From contig NZ_VIGX01000020.1 of NCBI RefSeq assembly GCF_007858475.1, forward strand, positions 1-64,000: a stretch of DNA of 64,000 nt, in the 5' to 3' direction. This document shows, one piece after another, positions 43,488 to 54,345 of the stretch (within the stretch, counting starts at the first letter, position 1; every line of letters starts with the position of its first letter). The stretch comes from Tsukamurella conjunctivitidis (GTDB lineage Bacteria > Actinomycetota > Actinomycetes > Mycobacteriales > Mycobacteriaceae). The notes under the pieces are model-generated. The model ran no database searches, was not told the origin of the DNA, and saw only the letters and a list, made by a program, of their open reading frames with translations. The translations under genes and the position numbers were made by a program.

Positions 43488-44944
43488 TCGTCGTCCTCGT
43501 CGTCGCTCGCCAAACCGCGGCGGACGTCGTGCTGGTGGCGGCGCTTGGCCGCGCCCACCCGCTCGTTCTGCTCGAGACGGATGTCGGTGCCGCGGCCGGT
43601 CACCGGCACGTCGTCGATGGTGCCCAGCGACGGCTCCCAGTTGAAGCAGACGTCGCCGATGGTGACGGGGCAGCCGGGCTCGGCGCCGAGCTTGATCAGT
43701 TCCTTCTCGACGCCCAGCCGGTTGAGGCGGTCGGCGAGGTAGCCCACGGCCTCGTCGTTGTCGAACGGGGTCTGCTTGATCCACCGCTCCGGGCGCGGGC
43801 CGCGCACGATGAAGCCGCCCGGCTGATCGGGATCGGAGATGACCTCGAAGCCGGACTCGTCGATCGCGATGGGCCGGATGACGGGTCGCCGCGCCACCGG
43901 GGTGCCGCGCTCGGCCCGGTACTTCTGCACCAGGTCGGCCAGCGCGAAGGTGAGCTCGCGCAGGCCGGTGTGCGCGACCGCGGAGATCACGAAGACGGGC
44001 CAGCCGCGCGCCTCGAACTCGGGGCGCACCATCTCGGCGAGTTCCTCGGCATCGGGCACGTCGGCCTTGTTGAGGACCACGATCCGCGGGCGCTCGGAGA
44101 GCTCACCCAGGCCGGTGTCGGCGGCGAGCGCCGGCTGGTAGGCCGCCAGCTCGGCCTCGAGCGCGTCGACGTCACTCACCGGGTCGCGGCCCGGCTCGAG
44201 GGTCGCGCAGTCCACGACGTGCGCGAGCACGGCGCAGCGCTCGAGGTGCCGCAGGAAGTCCAGGCCGAGGCCGCGGCCGGTCGACGCGCCGGGAATGAGC
44301 CCGGGCACGTCCGCGATGGTGAAGGTGGTCTCCCCCGCCGAGACGACGCCGAGGTTGGGCGCGAGCGTGGTGAAGGGATAGTCGGCGATCTTGGGCTTCG
44401 CCGCCGAGAGCACGGAGACCAGCGAGGACTTGCCCGCGGACGGGAAGCCGACGAGGCCCACGTCGGCGACCGACTTGAGCTCGAGCACGAGGTCGCGGGC
44501 CTGGCCGTCCTCGCCGAGCAGGGCGAAACCGGGCGCCTTGCGGGCCTTCGAGACGAGTGCGGCGTTGCCGCGGCCGCCGCGACCGCCCTGGGCGGCGTCG
44601 AATCGGGTGCCCGCGCCCACCAGGTCGGCCAGCATCTTGCCGTCGGTGTCCAGCACGACGGTGCCGTCCGGCACCTTGAGCACCATGTCCTGGCCGGACT
44701 TGCCCTCGCGGTTGCCGCCCTCGCCGGGCTTGCCGTTGGTGGCCTTGAGGTGCGGCCGGAAGTGGAAGTCGAGCAGGGTGTGCACCTGCGGATCGACCTC
44801 GAGGATCACGGAGCCGCCGCGGCCGCCGTTGCCGCCGTCGGGGCCGCCGAGGGGCTTGAACTTCTCCCGGTGGATCGAGGCGCAGCCGTGGCCCCCGTTA
44901 CCGGCCGTGACGTGCACCGTCACCCGGTCGACGAACCTGGACAT
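43484..44944 (-). CDS. obg: GTPase Obg/CgtA
   Basis: A 486-residue Obg: glycine-rich N-terminal domain ([35 protein letters not shown]), G domain with [12 protein letters not shown] (G1), [11 protein letters not shown] (G3) and LNKADVP (G4), and the C-terminal OCT domain ([31 protein letters not shown]). An acidic tail (SDDEDDE) ends it. It functions in 50S maturation and stress signalling. It follows rpmA by 111 bases with a terminator between, and overlaps proB. Confidence 0.97.
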   Translation of the reverse strand: MSRFVDRVTVHVTAGNGGHGCASIHREKFKPLGGPDGGNGGRGGSVILEVDPQVHTLLDFHFRPHLKATNGKPGEGGNREGKSGQDMVLKVPDGTVVLDTDGKMLADLVGAGTRFDAAQGGRGGRGNAALVSKARKAPGFALLGEDGQARDLVLELKSVADVGLVGFPSAGKSSLVSVLSAAKPKIADYPFTTLAPNLGVVSAGETTFTIADVPGLIPGASTGRGLGLDFLRHLERCAVLAHVVDCATLEPGRDPVSDVDALEAELAAYQPALAADTGLGELSERPRIVVLNKADVPDAEELAEMVRPEFEARGWPVFVISAVAHTGLRELTFALADLVQKYRAERGTPVARRPVIRPIAIDESGFEVISDPDQPGGFIVRGPRPERWIKQTPFDNDEAVGYLADRLNRLGVEKELIKLGAEPGCPVTIGDVCFNWEPSLGTIDDVPVTGRGTDIRLEQNERVGAAKRRHQHDVRRGLASDDEDDE

Positions 44945-44985
44945 ATGAACCTCTTTCTACCGATGTGCCCGGATGGGCGAAAAGC

Positions 44986-45029
44986 CGAAGGCGGGCGGGT
45001 CCCACGTCGTGGAGACCTGCCCGCCTTCG
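44986..45029 (-). terminator. Rho-independent terminator after rpmA
   Basis: CGAAGGCGGGCGGGT (44986-45000) pairs with ACCTGCCCGCCTTCG (45015-45029) with a single G-U mismatch. Read on the minus strand the hairpin is followed by GCTTTTC, giving a short U run. It lies in the gap between rpmA and obg, so it may attenuate rather than fully stop readthrough into obg-proB. Confidence 0.75.
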
Positions 45030-45055
45030 AAAAGACTCGTGTGACGCTGCGGGAC

Positions 45056-45319
45056 CTAGGCCTCCACAGCGACCGGCACGATGTTGACCGTCTTGCGGCC
45101 ACGCTTCGTGCCGAACTCCACCGCGCCCGCCGCGAGGGCGAACAGGGTGTCGTCGCCACCACGACCCACGCCGACGCCCGGGTGGAAGTGGGTGCCGCGC
45201 TGGCGGACCAGGATCTCGCCGGCGCTGACCTTCTGGCCACCGAACCGCTTCACGCCCAGTCGCTGGGCGTTGGAATCACGACCGTTGCGCGAGCTGGACG
45301 CGCCCTTCTTGTGTGCCAT
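45056..45319 (-). CDS. rpmA: 50S ribosomal protein bL27
   Basis: An 87-residue bL27: [20 protein letters not shown] at the N-terminus, then [28 protein letters not shown]. The Lys-rich N-terminal tail reaches the peptidyl-transferase centre. It is cotranscribed with rplU 45 bases upstream. Confidence 0.98.
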   Translation of the reverse strand: MAHKKGASSSRNGRDSNAQRLGVKRFGGQKVSAGEILVRQRGTHFHPGVGVGRGGDDTLFALAAGAVEFGTKRGRKTVNIVPVAVEA

Positions 45320-45364
45320 CTGGCTACTCCTGTACTAGGGGTGTTCGTTGTCTCGGTTCGCCGG

Positions 45365-45676
45365 TCAGGCGATCGCGGTCACCTTGACGACCGTCAGCTT
45401 CTGCCGGTGGCCCTGACGCTTGTGGTAGCCGGTCTTGTTCTTGAACTTGTGGATCCGGATCTTCGGTCCCTTGACCTGATCCACGACCTCGCCGGTCACG
45501 GAGATCTTCTCCAGCGCCGCGGCGTCGGTGGTGAGGTTCGCGCCGTCGACGACCAGAGCGACGGGCAGCGAAACGCTGCTGCCGACCTCACCGTCGATCT
45601 TCTCGACCTTCACCAGGTCGCCGACGGCGACCTTGTACTGCTTGCCGCCGGTCTTGACGATCGCATACGTGGCCAT
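45365..45676 (-). CDS. rplU: 50S ribosomal protein bL21
   Basis: A 103-residue bL21: [23 protein letters not shown] at the start and the RNA-binding segment [21 protein letters not shown] near the end. It is the first gene of rplU-rpmA(-obg-proB). The promoter should lie in the 105 bases upstream, before the rne terminator. Confidence 0.98.
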   Translation of the reverse strand: MATYAIVKTGGKQYKVAVGDLVKVEKIDGEVGSSVSLPVALVVDGANLTTDAAALEKISVTGEVVDQVKGPKIRIHKFKNKTGYHKRQGHRQKLTVVKVTAIA

Positions 45677-45781
45677 CTTCGGACTTACCTCTTCTTACAC
45701 ATCTCGTAGTTCAGCGCGCGCCAGGTGCGCGGCTCGTATCACGCGGGTACTCCGGAACACGCACGCACGAGCGCGCCGCCG

Positions 45782-45811
45782 GAAAAGCGACCTTCCCAGG
45801 TTACGGGAAGG
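45782..45811 (-). terminator. Rho-independent terminator after rne
   Basis: CCTTCCC (45791-45797) and GGGAAGG (45805-45811) form a 7-base stem with a 7-base loop. On the minus strand the stem is followed by TCGCTTTTCC, a U run. It lies 13 bases past the rne stop codon. Confidence 0.75.
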
Positions 45812-45823
45812 CCGGCGACAGGG

Positions 45824-48800
45824 TCAAACCGGCTGGTCCGCCTTGTCGGCACCGTCACTCCCGGGGCCTCCCGCCGCGGGCCCCGCCGGACGGGCGGCGG
45901 CCCGTCGACGGGCCCGCTTGCGCGCGGGCTCGACCACGGAGGCTCCGGCACCGTCCGCGGCCGGGGCGCCCGCCACCGGCGCCTCGGGCGCGGGGGCGGC
46001 GATGTCGACCACGATGGTCTGCGCCGCCGCCGACGTGGTGGTGGGCGCCTTGCGCGCCACCCGCCGCCGCCGGGGCGCCGACGGTGCCGTCGCCTCGACC
46101 GGCGTCGCGGCCTCGGCGCGCGGCGCGGGCGCGGCCTCCGCCGCCGGAGCCGCGGGCGCCTCGGTCACGGGCGTCTCCGCGACGGCCTCGACGACCGGCT
46201 CGACGGCGTCCCGCTCGGCGGTCGCCCCCTCGGCCGGCGCCTCGGCGGGCTGCGCCTCGGCCGTGTCGACGCCCTCGGGGGCGTCCTCGTCGTGGTGCGC
46301 GGCCATCGCACGGAACATCGGGTGCTCGCCCTTGTGCGCGGCGGGCTCCTTGGCGGGCGCGGTCGGGGTCGACGGGGCCGGTGCGGCACCGTCGGACTTG
46401 GCGCGCTTGCGCTTCTTGCGGCCCGAGCCCTCCGCCTTGTCACCGGAGCGGCCGTTGTCCTCGCCGCCGCCCGAGGACTCGACCGGTGCGTCGTGAACGA
46501 TGATGCCCCGGCCCGAGCAGGCCTGGCACGGCGTGGAGAATGCCTCGACGAGACCGGTACCGATCCGCTTGCGGGTCATCTGGACCAAGCCCAGCGAGGT
46601 GACCTCGGAGACCTGGTGGCGCGTGCGATCGCGGCCCAGGGCCTCGGTGAGGCGGCGCAGCACGAGATCGCGGTTGGACTCGAGCACCATGTCGATGAAG
46701 TCGACGACGATCATGCCGCCGATGTCGCGCAGGCGCATCTGCCGCACGATCTCCTCGGCCGCCTCGAGGTTGTTCCGGGTGACGGTCTCCTCGAGGTTGC
46801 CGCCGGCGCCGGTGAACTTGCCGGTGTTGACGTCGACGACGGTCATCGCCTCGGTGCGGTCGATGACCAGCGTGCCGCCCGAGGGCAGCCAGACCTTGCG
46901 GTCCATCGCCTTGGCGAGCTGCTCGTCGATGCGGTACGTCGCGAAGACGTCCGGCGCGTCGGCGTGGGCCTTCTCGAACTTCTCGACCCGCGGCAGCAGG
47001 TCGGGCGCGACGGTCGAGACGTACTTCTCGACCGTGCTCCACGGCTTCGCGCCCTCGATGACGAGCTTGCTGAAGTCCTCGTTGAACAGATCGCGCACGA
47101 CCTTGACCAGCAGGTCGGGCTCCTCGTAGAGCGCCTTGACGCCCTTCTGCGAGGAGGCCTGCTCGATCTCGGCCCACTGCGCCTGCAGCCGGGCGACGTC
47201 GCCCGCCAGCTCCTCGGCGCTGACGCCCTCGGACGCGGTGCGGATGATCACGCCGGCGTCGGCGGGCACGATCTCCTTGAGGATCTCCTTGAGGCGCTTG
47301 CGCTCGGTGTCGGGCAGTTTGCGCGAGATGCCGGCGGAGCCACCGCCGGGCACGTAGACCAGGAAGCGGCCGGCGAGCGAGATCTGGGTGGTGAGGCGGG
47401 CACCCTTATGCCCCACCGGGTCCTTCGACACCTGCACGAGCACCTGATCGCCCGGCTTGAGCGCCTGCTCGATCTTGCGGGCGTTGCCGTCGAGTCCGGC
47501 GGCGTCCCAGTTGACCTCGCCGGCGTACAGGACGCCGTTGCGGCCGCGGCCGATGTCGACGAAGGCGGCCTCCATCGAGGGCAGCACGTTCTGCACGCGG
47601 CCCAGGTAGATGTTGCCCACCATCGACGCCGAGCTCGACGAGGTCACGAAATGCTCGACCAGCACGCCGTCCTCGAGGACGGCGACCTGGGTGTAGTCCT
47701 GCGGGTGCGGGACGGTGTGGCCGTCCTGGCCCTCCGACGGGCCGACGCCGGTGCGCTCGCGGACCACCATCACGCGATCGACGGCCTCCCGGCGCGCGAG
47801 GAACTCCGACTCCGTGAGGATCGGCGGGCGGCGACGCACGGTGTCCCGGCCGTCGCGGCGGCGCTGGCGCTTCGCCTCGAGGCGGGTCGAACCGCTGATG
47901 CCGCGTACCTCGTCGCGACGGGTCCGCTGCCGCGGCTCGCGCTCGTGCACCACGGTGTTGGGCGGGTCGTCGGTCGAGGCGGCCTCCGCGCCGTCCTCCC
48001 CCGTGCCCGCGCGACGGCGGCGACGCCGGCGGCGACGGCGCGAGCCACCGTCCGTCACGTCCTCGACGTCGTCCCCGTCGGCGTCGTCCGACGAGGTCTC
48101 GTCGGCCTTCTCCGCGTCGGACTCGCCGCCGGTTCGCTCACCATCGGCCTGCTCGGCGTCCTGAGCCGGCGCCTCGGCGTCGCCGGCCTTGTCGCCCTCG
48201 TTCTGCTCCTGGGAGTCCTGTTCGTCGGCGTTCTCGCCGCGGCCGCGCCCGCGGCCCCGGCGACCGCGACGGCGCCGGCGGTTGCCGCCCGCCTCGTCGT
48301 CGCCGTTCTGCTCGGTCGACGCCGCGGCATCGGTCGAACCGGCCCCGGAATCCTCCGCGGCGGGCGCGCCGTCGACGGATGTATCAGCCGCAGTGGGAGC
48401 CGACTCGGCGCTGGCGGACTCGGTGGCCGGAGAATCCTCGGCGTCCTTCTTCGCGGCGCGTGCCCTGCGCGGCGGCTGCTCGATCTTCTCGGGCTGCAGG
48501 AACAGGGGCACGTTCGCGTCGAAGGCGACCGCCGGTGCCTGCTCGACGACCGGTTCGGCCACCGCGGCCGCCGAGAACAGCGACGGGGTGCTGTCGGCCA
48601 CGGGCTGCTCCGGCTCGACCGCTGCAGCGACGGGCTCGGGCGCCTCGGCGGCGGGCGCCGCCGGGTCCGCGGAGGCCTCGGCCGCCGACTCGGTGATGCG
48701 GTCGCGCACCCGCTCGGCGGCACTGCGATCGATGCTGGAGTGCGCACTGCGTGCGACGAAGCCCAGTTCGCCGAGGTGCGCGAGCACCTCCTTGCTGGTG

Positions 48801-48898
48801 AGGCCCAGCAGGCGCGCCAACGCGTGGACGCGCAGCTTCTGCGGGAACTCCTCGCGAGCTTCGTTGTTCTGTTCTTCCGGCGACGTGTTGTCGGCCAC
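45824..48898 (-). CDS. rne: Ribonuclease E/G family endoribonuclease
   Basis: A 1024-residue RNase E. Long disordered, acidic and Arg-rich extensions flank the catalytic core on both sides, as is usual in actinobacteria. The S1 domain contains VGNIYLGRVQNVLPSMEAAFVDIGRGRNGVLY; the DNase I-like domain has GTLVIDRTEAMTVVDVNTGKF and IVVDFIDM with the catalytic Asp residues; the zinc-link is CQACSGRG. It initiates mRNA decay and rRNA processing. The N-terminal 80 residues resemble an IF2-type helical domain (QKLRVHALARLLGLTSKEVLAHLGELGF). The GTG start is preceded by GGTAGGAG. Confidence 0.97.
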   Translation of the reverse strand: MADNTSPEEQNNEAREEFPQKLRVHALARLLGLTSKEVLAHLGELGFVARSAHSSIDRSAAERVRDRITESAAEASADPAAPAAEAPEPVAAAVEPEQPVADSTPSLFSAAAVAEPVVEQAPAVAFDANVPLFLQPEKIEQPPRRARAAKKDAEDSPATESASAESAPTAADTSVDGAPAAEDSGAGSTDAAASTEQNGDDEAGGNRRRRRGRRGRGRGRGENADEQDSQEQNEGDKAGDAEAPAQDAEQADGERTGGESDAEKADETSSDDADGDDVEDVTDGGSRRRRRRRRRRAGTGEDGAEAASTDDPPNTVVHEREPRQRTRRDEVRGISGSTRLEAKRQRRRDGRDTVRRRPPILTESEFLARREAVDRVMVVRERTGVGPSEGQDGHTVPHPQDYTQVAVLEDGVLVEHFVTSSSSASMVGNIYLGRVQNVLPSMEAAFVDIGRGRNGVLYAGEVNWDAAGLDGNARKIEQALKPGDQVLVQVSKDPVGHKGARLTTQISLAGRFLVYVPGGGSAGISRKLPDTERKRLKEILKEIVPADAGVIIRTASEGVSAEELAGDVARLQAQWAEIEQASSQKGVKALYEEPDLLVKVVRDLFNEDFSKLVIEGAKPWSTVEKYVSTVAPDLLPRVEKFEKAHADAPDVFATYRIDEQLAKAMDRKVWLPSGGTLVIDRTEAMTVVDVNTGKFTGAGGNLEETVTRNNLEAAEEIVRQMRLRDIGGMIVVDFIDMVLESNRDLVLRRLTEALGRDRTRHQVSEVTSLGLVQMTRKRIGTGLVEAFSTPCQACSGRGIIVHDAPVESSGGGEDNGRSGDKAEGSGRKKRKRAKSDGAAPAPSTPTAPAKEPAAHKGEHPMFRAMAAHHDEDAPEGVDTAEAQPAEAPAEGATAERDAVEPVVEAVAETPVTEAPAAPAAEAAPAPRAEAATPVEATAPSAPRRRRVARKAPTTTSAAAQTIVVDIAAPAPEAPVAGAPAADGAGASVVEPARKRARRRAAARPAGPAAGGPGSDGADKADQPV

Positions 48899-49140
48899 TC
48901 AATATCTCCTACCGACCCCCGGGCGCGATCACTGCTGGTCGCGGCCACGCGGGGGCGTGTCGTGTGGTGCGGGCGAAGGAATCTCCTACCGCCCCACGTT
49001 TGTCAAGGTCTGCACGTGTCTCGTGCGTGGCGCACGCTGGCTCGACGTTGTGCGAACCAGCCGGGCCGGTCGGCGCCGCGCGGTTGCGCGCGCCGACGTG
49101 CGTCCGGGGTCAGTATCCCACATGCCACAGGCAGTGCGGA
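48899..49140. other. rne leader and ndk-rne intergenic region
   Basis: This is most of a gap of about 320 bases between rne and the end of ndk. I see no ORF or RNA gene. An 11-base direct repeat, ATCTCCTACCG, occurs at 48904-48914 and 48981-48991; on the coding strand it is CGGTAGGAGAT, and the first copy is the rne ribosome binding site. The region should contain the rne promoter and a 5' untranslated leader, the usual target of RNase E autoregulation. Confidence 0.5.
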
Positions 49141-49184
49141 AAAGTATCGGGCCCGCGCCGCGCGGTTCGCGCGGGCGGGCCCGT
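49141..49184 (-). terminator. Terminator after ndk
   Basis: CGGGCCCGC (49149-49157) pairs with GCGGGCCCG (49176-49184), with an inner CGCG...CGCG extension. The minus strand then reads ATACTTTT, giving a U run. It lies 33 bases downstream of the ndk stop. Confidence 0.75.
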
Positions 49185-49217
49185 GGGAATCAGGGGTGTG
49201 TAACAGGTTCTGGCAGG

Positions 49218-49631
49218 TCAGGCGAGACCGGGGAACCAGAGGGCGATCTCACGCGCGGCGGACTCGGGCGAGTCGGAACCGTGCACAAGGTTCTCCTGGG
49301 TCTCCAGGCCGAAGTCGCCGCGAATCGTGCCGGGCACGGCCTTCTCCACCGGGTCGGTGCCGCCCGCGAGCTGGCGGAACGCCGCGATCGCGCGCGGGCC
49401 CTCCAGCACCGCGGCCACCACGGGCCCGGAGGTGATGAACTCGAGCAGGGAGCCGAAGAAGGGCTTCTCCCTGTGCTCGGCGTAGTGGCCCTCGGCCACC
49501 TCGGTCGAGACGTGCTTGAGTTCGAGGGCCGCGATGGTCAGGCCCTTCCGCTCGATGCGCGCCAGGATCTCCCCGGACAGGCCGCGCCGCACGCCGTCGG
49601 GCTTGATGAGAATCAGAGTCCGCTCAGTCAC
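49218..49631 (-). CDS. ndk: Nucleoside-diphosphate kinase
   Basis: A 137-residue [19 protein letters not shown] at the start, [25 protein letters not shown], and the catalytic histidine in [12 protein letters not shown]. It balances NTP pools by phosphate exchange through phosphohistidine. The 111-base gap to the upstream DUF4233 gene holds an 11-base inverted repeat (49668-49678 with 49727-49737) that may form a hairpin. Confidence 0.98.
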   Translation of the reverse strand: MTERTLILIKPDGVRRGLSGEILARIERKGLTIAALELKHVSTEVAEGHYAEHREKPFFGSLLEFITSGPVVAAVLEGPRAIAAFRQLAGGTDPVEKAVPGTIRGDFGLETQENLVHGSDSPESAAREIALWFPGLA

Positions 49632-49742
49632 GGGCTACAGCGTAACGGTGAGGTCCGGGGGCGCGTTCCGAGCGTCGGTTTTCCGCGCCGGCGACCGCCG
49701 GATCCGGCCGCCGACGCCAGCAGGACCCGACGCTCGGGACAC

Positions 49743-50144
49743 TCACTCGACGATCGGCTCCTGCCCGGGCAGGCGTCCCTCGGCCATGCGCTGCTTGACG
49801 TCGCGCTCGATGTAGGCGATGTAGGCCCAGACGATGGCGAAGACGACGCCCACGGCGCCGATCCCCCAGTGCACGACGAAGCCGGCGATGACGGCGACCT
49901 GCAGCGCGAGGAAGGCGGGGATCGCCCACGGCTTCTTGACCACCATGCACCCGCCGAAGCATGCTGCGGCCAGGACCAGCACATAGGCGACCTTGAGTCC
50001 CGACAGGCCCGGCGAGAGGCGGATCACGACCGGCAGCGCCAGCAGGATGACGATCATCTCGAGGATCAGGGTGCCGGAGAGGATGCCGCGGAAGCTCTTC
50101 CACGGGTCCTTGGGCGGCGGTGTGAACCGCTGGGGCTCGGTCAC
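49743..50144 (-). CDS. DUF4233 membrane protein
   Basis: A 133-residue protein with four hydrophobic segments (GILSGTLILEMIVILLALPVVI, VAYVLVLAAACFGGCMVV, AIPAFLALQVAVIAGFVV, VGVVFAIVWAYIAYI). It matches DUF4233, found between folC and ndk throughout Mycobacteriales (Rv2446c position). The GTG start overlaps the folC stop as GTGA, so it is coupled to folC. Function unknown. Confidence 0.88.
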   Translation of the reverse strand: MTEPQRFTPPPKDPWKSFRGILSGTLILEMIVILLALPVVIRLSPGLSGLKVAYVLVLAAACFGGCMVVKKPWAIPAFLALQVAVIAGFVVHWGIGAVGVVFAIVWAYIAYIERDVKQRMAEGRLPGQEPIVE

Positions 50145-51559
50145 TGGGGTTCCTTTCCGAACAGCGAGCGCGCGGCGCCCGCGGTGACCACGGAGCCGGT
50201 GATGAGGACGCCGACCCCCGAGGCGGGGCCCTCCTCGTCGTCGGACTCCTGATCGGCGAGCGCGACGGCGGTCTCCACCGCGTCCACCATGGTGGGCGAC
50301 GTGACCACACGGTCCTCGCCGAAGATCTCCTCCGCGATCGCCGCGAGGCGCTCCACCTCGAGCGCGCGGGGCGAGCCGTTGTGCGTGACCACGACGGTGT
50401 CAAGCACCGGCTCGAGCGCTGTGAGCACACCGACGGCGTCCTTGTCGGCGAGCACGGAGACCACGCCGATCAGGGTGCGGAAACCGAATTCCGTCTCGAT
50501 GGTGCGCGCGAGAGCCTGTGCGCCGTGGGGGTTGTGGGCGGCATCGATGAGCACCGTCGGGGCGCTGCGGACGCGCTCGAGCCGACCGGGCGACGCCGAC
50601 TTCGCGAAGCCCTCCCGGACGGTGTCGATGTCGAGCTGCTGGTCGGCGCCCGCACCGAAGAAGGCCTCGACGGCGGCGAGCGCGACCGCGGCGTTGTTCG
50701 CCTGGTGCTCGCCGTGCAGCGGGAGGAAGACGTCGTCGTAGACGCCGCCGAGCCCCTGCAGGGTCAGCTGTTGCCCGCCGACGGCCACGCGCCGCTCGAC
50801 GACCATGAACTCGGAGCCCTCGCGCGCGACGGCGGCGTCCGCCTCGACGGCTCTGCGGAGCAGCACGTCCATCGCCTCCGGCTCCTGCTTACCCACGATG
50901 ACCACGGTGTCCTTGGGGATCAGCCGCTCCGGGGCGCGCTTGACGATCCCCGCCTTCTCCCCGGCGATCGAGGCGAGGTCGGGCCCCAGGATCTCCACGT
51001 GGTCGAGGCCGATCGGGGTGATGACGGCGACCTCGGCGGTCACGACGTTCGTCGCGTCCCAGGTCCCGCCCAGACCGACCTCGACGACCGCGACGTCGAC
51101 GGGGGCCTCGGCGAACGCCGCGAAGGCCATCGCGGTGAGCACCTCGAACTTGCTCATCCGCGGGCCGTCGGCCGCCTCGGACTGCTGATCGACGAGCTCG
51201 ATGTAGGGCTCGAGCTCGCGGTAGGTGTCGACGTACTGCCGGGCGGTGAGCGGCGCACCGTCGACCGCGATGCGCTCCGTCGCGAGCTGCAGGTGCGGGC
51301 TGGTGATCCGGCCCGTGCGACGCGCGAAGGCGAGCAGCAGCGAATCGATCATCCGCGCCGTCGACGACTTGCCGTTGGTCCCGGCCACCTGGATGGACGG
51401 ATACGCGTCCTGCGGCGAGCCGAGCAGCTGCATCAGCGCGGAGATGCGCGCCAGCGAGGGCTCGATCTTCGTCTCGGGCCAGCGCTGGTCCAGCTCCGCC
51501 TCGACCTGTGCGAGTTCGGCGAGGTCGTCGGGGTCGGCGGCGAACGCGGGTACCGTCAC
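50141..51559 (-). CDS. folC: Bifunctional dihydrofolate/folylpolyglutamate synthase
   Basis: A 472-residue Mur-ligase-fold enzyme. The ATP loop is [14 protein letters not shown], followed by [75 protein letters not shown] and [14 protein letters not shown]. It adds glutamates to folates and may make dihydrofolate. GTG 51559 overlaps the valS stop (GTGA); the reading upstream of this in the same frame is a shadow of valS. Confidence 0.96.
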   Translation of the reverse strand: MTVPAFAADPDDLAELAQVEAELDQRWPETKIEPSLARISALMQLLGSPQDAYPSIQVAGTNGKSSTARMIDSLLLAFARRTGRITSPHLQLATERIAVDGAPLTARQYVDTYRELEPYIELVDQQSEAADGPRMSKFEVLTAMAFAAFAEAPVDVAVVEVGLGGTWDATNVVTAEVAVITPIGLDHVEILGPDLASIAGEKAGIVKRAPERLIPKDTVVIVGKQEPEAMDVLLRRAVEADAAVAREGSEFMVVERRVAVGGQQLTLQGLGGVYDDVFLPLHGEHQANNAAVALAAVEAFFGAGADQQLDIDTVREGFAKSASPGRLERVRSAPTVLIDAAHNPHGAQALARTIETEFGFRTLIGVVSVLADKDAVGVLTALEPVLDTVVVTHNGSPRALEVERLAAIAEEIFGEDRVVTSPTMVDAVETAVALADQESDDEEGPASGVGVLITGSVVTAGAARSLFGKEPQ

Positions 51560-54243
51560 GCGGCGCCCCCGCCGAGCTGCGCGATCCGGGCTGCGAGGCG
51601 CTCGACCTCCTCCTGCGCGACCGTCTGTCGTGTGCGGATCTTGTCGACGACCGCGTCGGGCGCCTTGGCGAGGAAGGCCTCGTTCCCGAGCTTCGCCGTG
51701 GTCCCGTCGAGCTCCTTCTGCGCGGCCTTGAGATCCTTCTCCAGGCGCGCCCGCTCGGCAGCCAGGTCGACGGTGCCGGACGTGTCCACCTCGACGGTGA
51801 CGGTGCCGCCCACGAGGCGGACCTCGAGCGAGGCGGTCGCGGCGAAACCGTCCTCCGGCGGAGTGAGCCGGCAGAGGTTCGCCGCGGCCGGGGCGAGGGC
51901 GGTGAGTCCCGCCTCGTCGAGGCCGGAGAGCCGAGCGGCGACCCGCTGGCCGGGCTTGAGCAGCTGATCGCTGCGGAACCGGCGGATCTCGGTGACGAGA
52001 CGCTGCAGGTCGGCGAAACGACGGGCGGACTCGACCCCGTCGGCGGGGATCTCGGCCGGTGCCCAGTCGCGCGACGGCCAGTCGGCGATCACGAGGGAGG
52101 TGCCCCCGGTGAGGGCCTTCCACAGGACCTCGGTGACGAAGGGCATCGTCGGGTGCAGCATCCGCAGGATCACATCGAGGGCCTTGCCGAGGACGAGGCG
52201 GGTGTGCTCGGCCACCGTCTCGTCGGCACCCTGCAACTGCAGCTTGGCGACCTCGAGGTACCAGTCGCACAGCTCGTCCCACGCGAAGTGGTACAACGCC
52301 TCGCAGGCCTTGCCCAGCTCGTTGGCGTCGAAGGCGGCGTCGGCCTCGGCCTGCACCGCGGCGAGGCGGTCGAGGATCCAGCGGTCGGCGTCGGTGAGCG
52401 CGGCACGGGCCGGGAGCTCGCCGACCCGGGCATCGTTCATCAGCGCCAGCTTGGTCGCGTTGAACAACTTGGTGGCGAACTTCTTGCTGCTCGCCGCCGC
52501 ATCGGCGCCCACGTTGAGGTCGGCGCCCGGGATGGTGCCGCGGGCCAGGGTGAAGCGCAGCGCATCGGCGCCGTACTCGTCGACCCAGTCGAGCGGGTCG
52601 ATGCCGTTGCCCTTCGACTTCGACATCTTCTTGCCGAACTCGTCACGGACGAGACCGTGCAGCAGGATCTCGTGGAAGGGGACCTTGCCCGGCGCTCGCG
52701 GCTCCTCGCCGATGAACGTGCCGAACATCATCATCCGGGCGACCCAGAAGAAGATGATGTCGTAGCCGGTGATCAGCGTGGATGTGGGATAGAACTTGGC
52801 CAGGTCGGCGGTCTGCTCGGGCCAGCCCATGGTCGAGAAGGGGAACAGGCCGGAGCTGAACCAGGTGTCGAGCACGTCGGGGTCCTGCTCGTACCCGGGG
52901 GGCGGAGTGTCCTCCGGACCGCAGCACACCACGTCGCGGTTGCCCTCGGCGTCCGCCGGGCCGTACCAGACGGGGATGCGGTGACCCCACCACAGCTGGC
53001 GGGAGATGTTCCAGTCGTGCATCTCGTCGACCCAGTCGAAGAACCGCGGGGCCAGCGACTCGGGCACGATCGTCGTGTCGCCGCTGCGGACCGCGTCGCC
53101 CGCGGCCTTGGAGAGCTGCTCGACCTTGACCCACCACTGCATCGACAGCCGCGGCTCGATCGGCTCGCCGGAGCGCTCGCTGTGGCCGACGCTGTGCCGG
53201 TAGGGCCGCACCTCCTTGACGATCCGCCCCTGCTCGGCGAGGGCGTCACGGATCGCCTTGCGGGCCGCGAATCGGTCGAGGCCGTCGAACTGCGTTCCCG
53301 TACCGACGATGTGGGCCGTCTCGTCCATGATCGTGGGCATCGGCAGGTCGTGCCGCTGGCCGAGAGCGAAGTCGTTCGGATCGTGCGCGGGAGTGATCTT
53401 CACGGCGCCGGAACCGAACTCGGGGTCGACGTAGTCGTCGGCCACGACGGGGATGCGGCGATCCAGGAAGGGGTGTTCGAGCGTCGTGCCGACGAGGGCA
53501 CGGTAGCGCTCGTCCTCGGGATGGACGGCGATCGCGGTGTCACCGAGCATCGTCTCCAGTCGCGTGGTGGCGCAGACGATGTGCGGCTCATCGTCGCTGA
53601 GCGAGCCGTACCGGAAGGAGACGAGCTCGCCGTCGACCTCCTTGTGGTCGACCTCCAGGTCGGAGATGCCGGTCTGCAGCACGGGCGACCAGTTCACGAG
53701 GCGTTCCGCGCGGTAGATCAGGCCCGCGTCGAAGAGCTGCTTGAAGATGGTCTGGACGGCGCGGGAGAGTCCCTCGTCCATGGTGAACCGCTCGCGCGAC
53801 CAGTCGATGCCCACGCCGATGCGGCGCATCTGGCCGGTGATGTTGCCGTGGCTGGCCTCCTTGAAGGCCCACGCGCGCTCCAGGAACTTCTCGCGGCCGA
53901 TCTCGCGACGGCTGGTGCCCTCGGCGGCGAGCTGCTTCTCGACCAGCGATTGGGTGGCGATGCCGGCGTGGTCGGTGCCCGGCAGCCACAGCACCTCGAA
54001 GCCCTGCATCCGCTTGCGGCGACACAGCGCGTCGGTGATGGTCTGGTCGAGCGCGTGCCCGAGGTGCAGGCTGCCGGTCACGTTCGGGGGCGGCAGGACC
54101 ACCGAGAAAGCCGGCTTGGGCGAGGTGTTGTCAGCGGTGAAGTACCCGGCGTCAACCCACCCGGCGTAGATGTCCGCCTCTACCGCACCGGGCTCCCAGG
54201 CGGCGGGAAGTCGGTCTGCGGCGTTCTGCGGCTCAGTAGTCAC
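51556..54243 (-). CDS. valS: Valine--tRNA ligase
   Basis: An 895-residue class I synthetase. The HIGH box appears in [18 protein letters not shown], the KMSKS loop in [17 protein letters not shown], and the editing domain in the middle ([22 protein letters not shown]). The C-terminal coiled-coil ([19 protein letters not shown]) is present. It starts with ATG at 54243, with a divergent ABC-F gene 102 bases away. It is the first gene of valS-folC-DUF4233. Confidence 0.98.
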   Translation of the reverse strand: MTTEPQNAADRLPAAWEPGAVEADIYAGWVDAGYFTADNTSPKPAFSVVLPPPNVTGSLHLGHALDQTITDALCRRKRMQGFEVLWLPGTDHAGIATQSLVEKQLAAEGTSRREIGREKFLERAWAFKEASHGNITGQMRRIGVGIDWSRERFTMDEGLSRAVQTIFKQLFDAGLIYRAERLVNWSPVLQTGISDLEVDHKEVDGELVSFRYGSLSDDEPHIVCATTRLETMLGDTAIAVHPEDERYRALVGTTLEHPFLDRRIPVVADDYVDPEFGSGAVKITPAHDPNDFALGQRHDLPMPTIMDETAHIVGTGTQFDGLDRFAARKAIRDALAEQGRIVKEVRPYRHSVGHSERSGEPIEPRLSMQWWVKVEQLSKAAGDAVRSGDTTIVPESLAPRFFDWVDEMHDWNISRQLWWGHRIPVWYGPADAEGNRDVVCCGPEDTPPPGYEQDPDVLDTWFSSGLFPFSTMGWPEQTADLAKFYPTSTLITGYDIIFFWVARMMMFGTFIGEEPRAPGKVPFHEILLHGLVRDEFGKKMSKSKGNGIDPLDWVDEYGADALRFTLARGTIPGADLNVGADAAASSKKFATKLFNATKLALMNDARVGELPARAALTDADRWILDRLAAVQAEADAAFDANELGKACEALYHFAWDELCDWYLEVAKLQLQGADETVAEHTRLVLGKALDVILRMLHPTMPFVTEVLWKALTGGTSLVIADWPSRDWAPAEIPADGVESARRFADLQRLVTEIRRFRSDQLLKPGQRVAARLSGLDEAGLTALAPAAANLCRLTPPEDGFAATASLEVRLVGGTVTVEVDTSGTVDLAAERARLEKDLKAAQKELDGTTAKLGNEAFLAKAPDAVVDKIRTRQTVAQEEVERLAARIAQLGGGAA

Positions 54244-54345
54244 CCCACGATTCTAGTCAGTGCACGCAGGCGCTCCGCGTGGGGCTTTCACGGCACGACC
54301 CCGACACGGAAAAGCAGTGGCGCGCTCCCCGGCGCGACCGACAGG

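Noticed and set aside
45725-49435. A 1236-codon plus-strand frame opposite rne
   Set aside because: Composition is typical of an antisense frame in GC-rich DNA, and the minus strand carries a fully recognisable RNase E.
51508-54345. A very long plus-strand frame running across folC/valS into the ABC-F gene
   Set aside because: The part before 54346 is the antisense shadow of valS and folC: low-complexity Arg/Gly/Leu/Val composition with no domain. Only the ABC-F portion is real.
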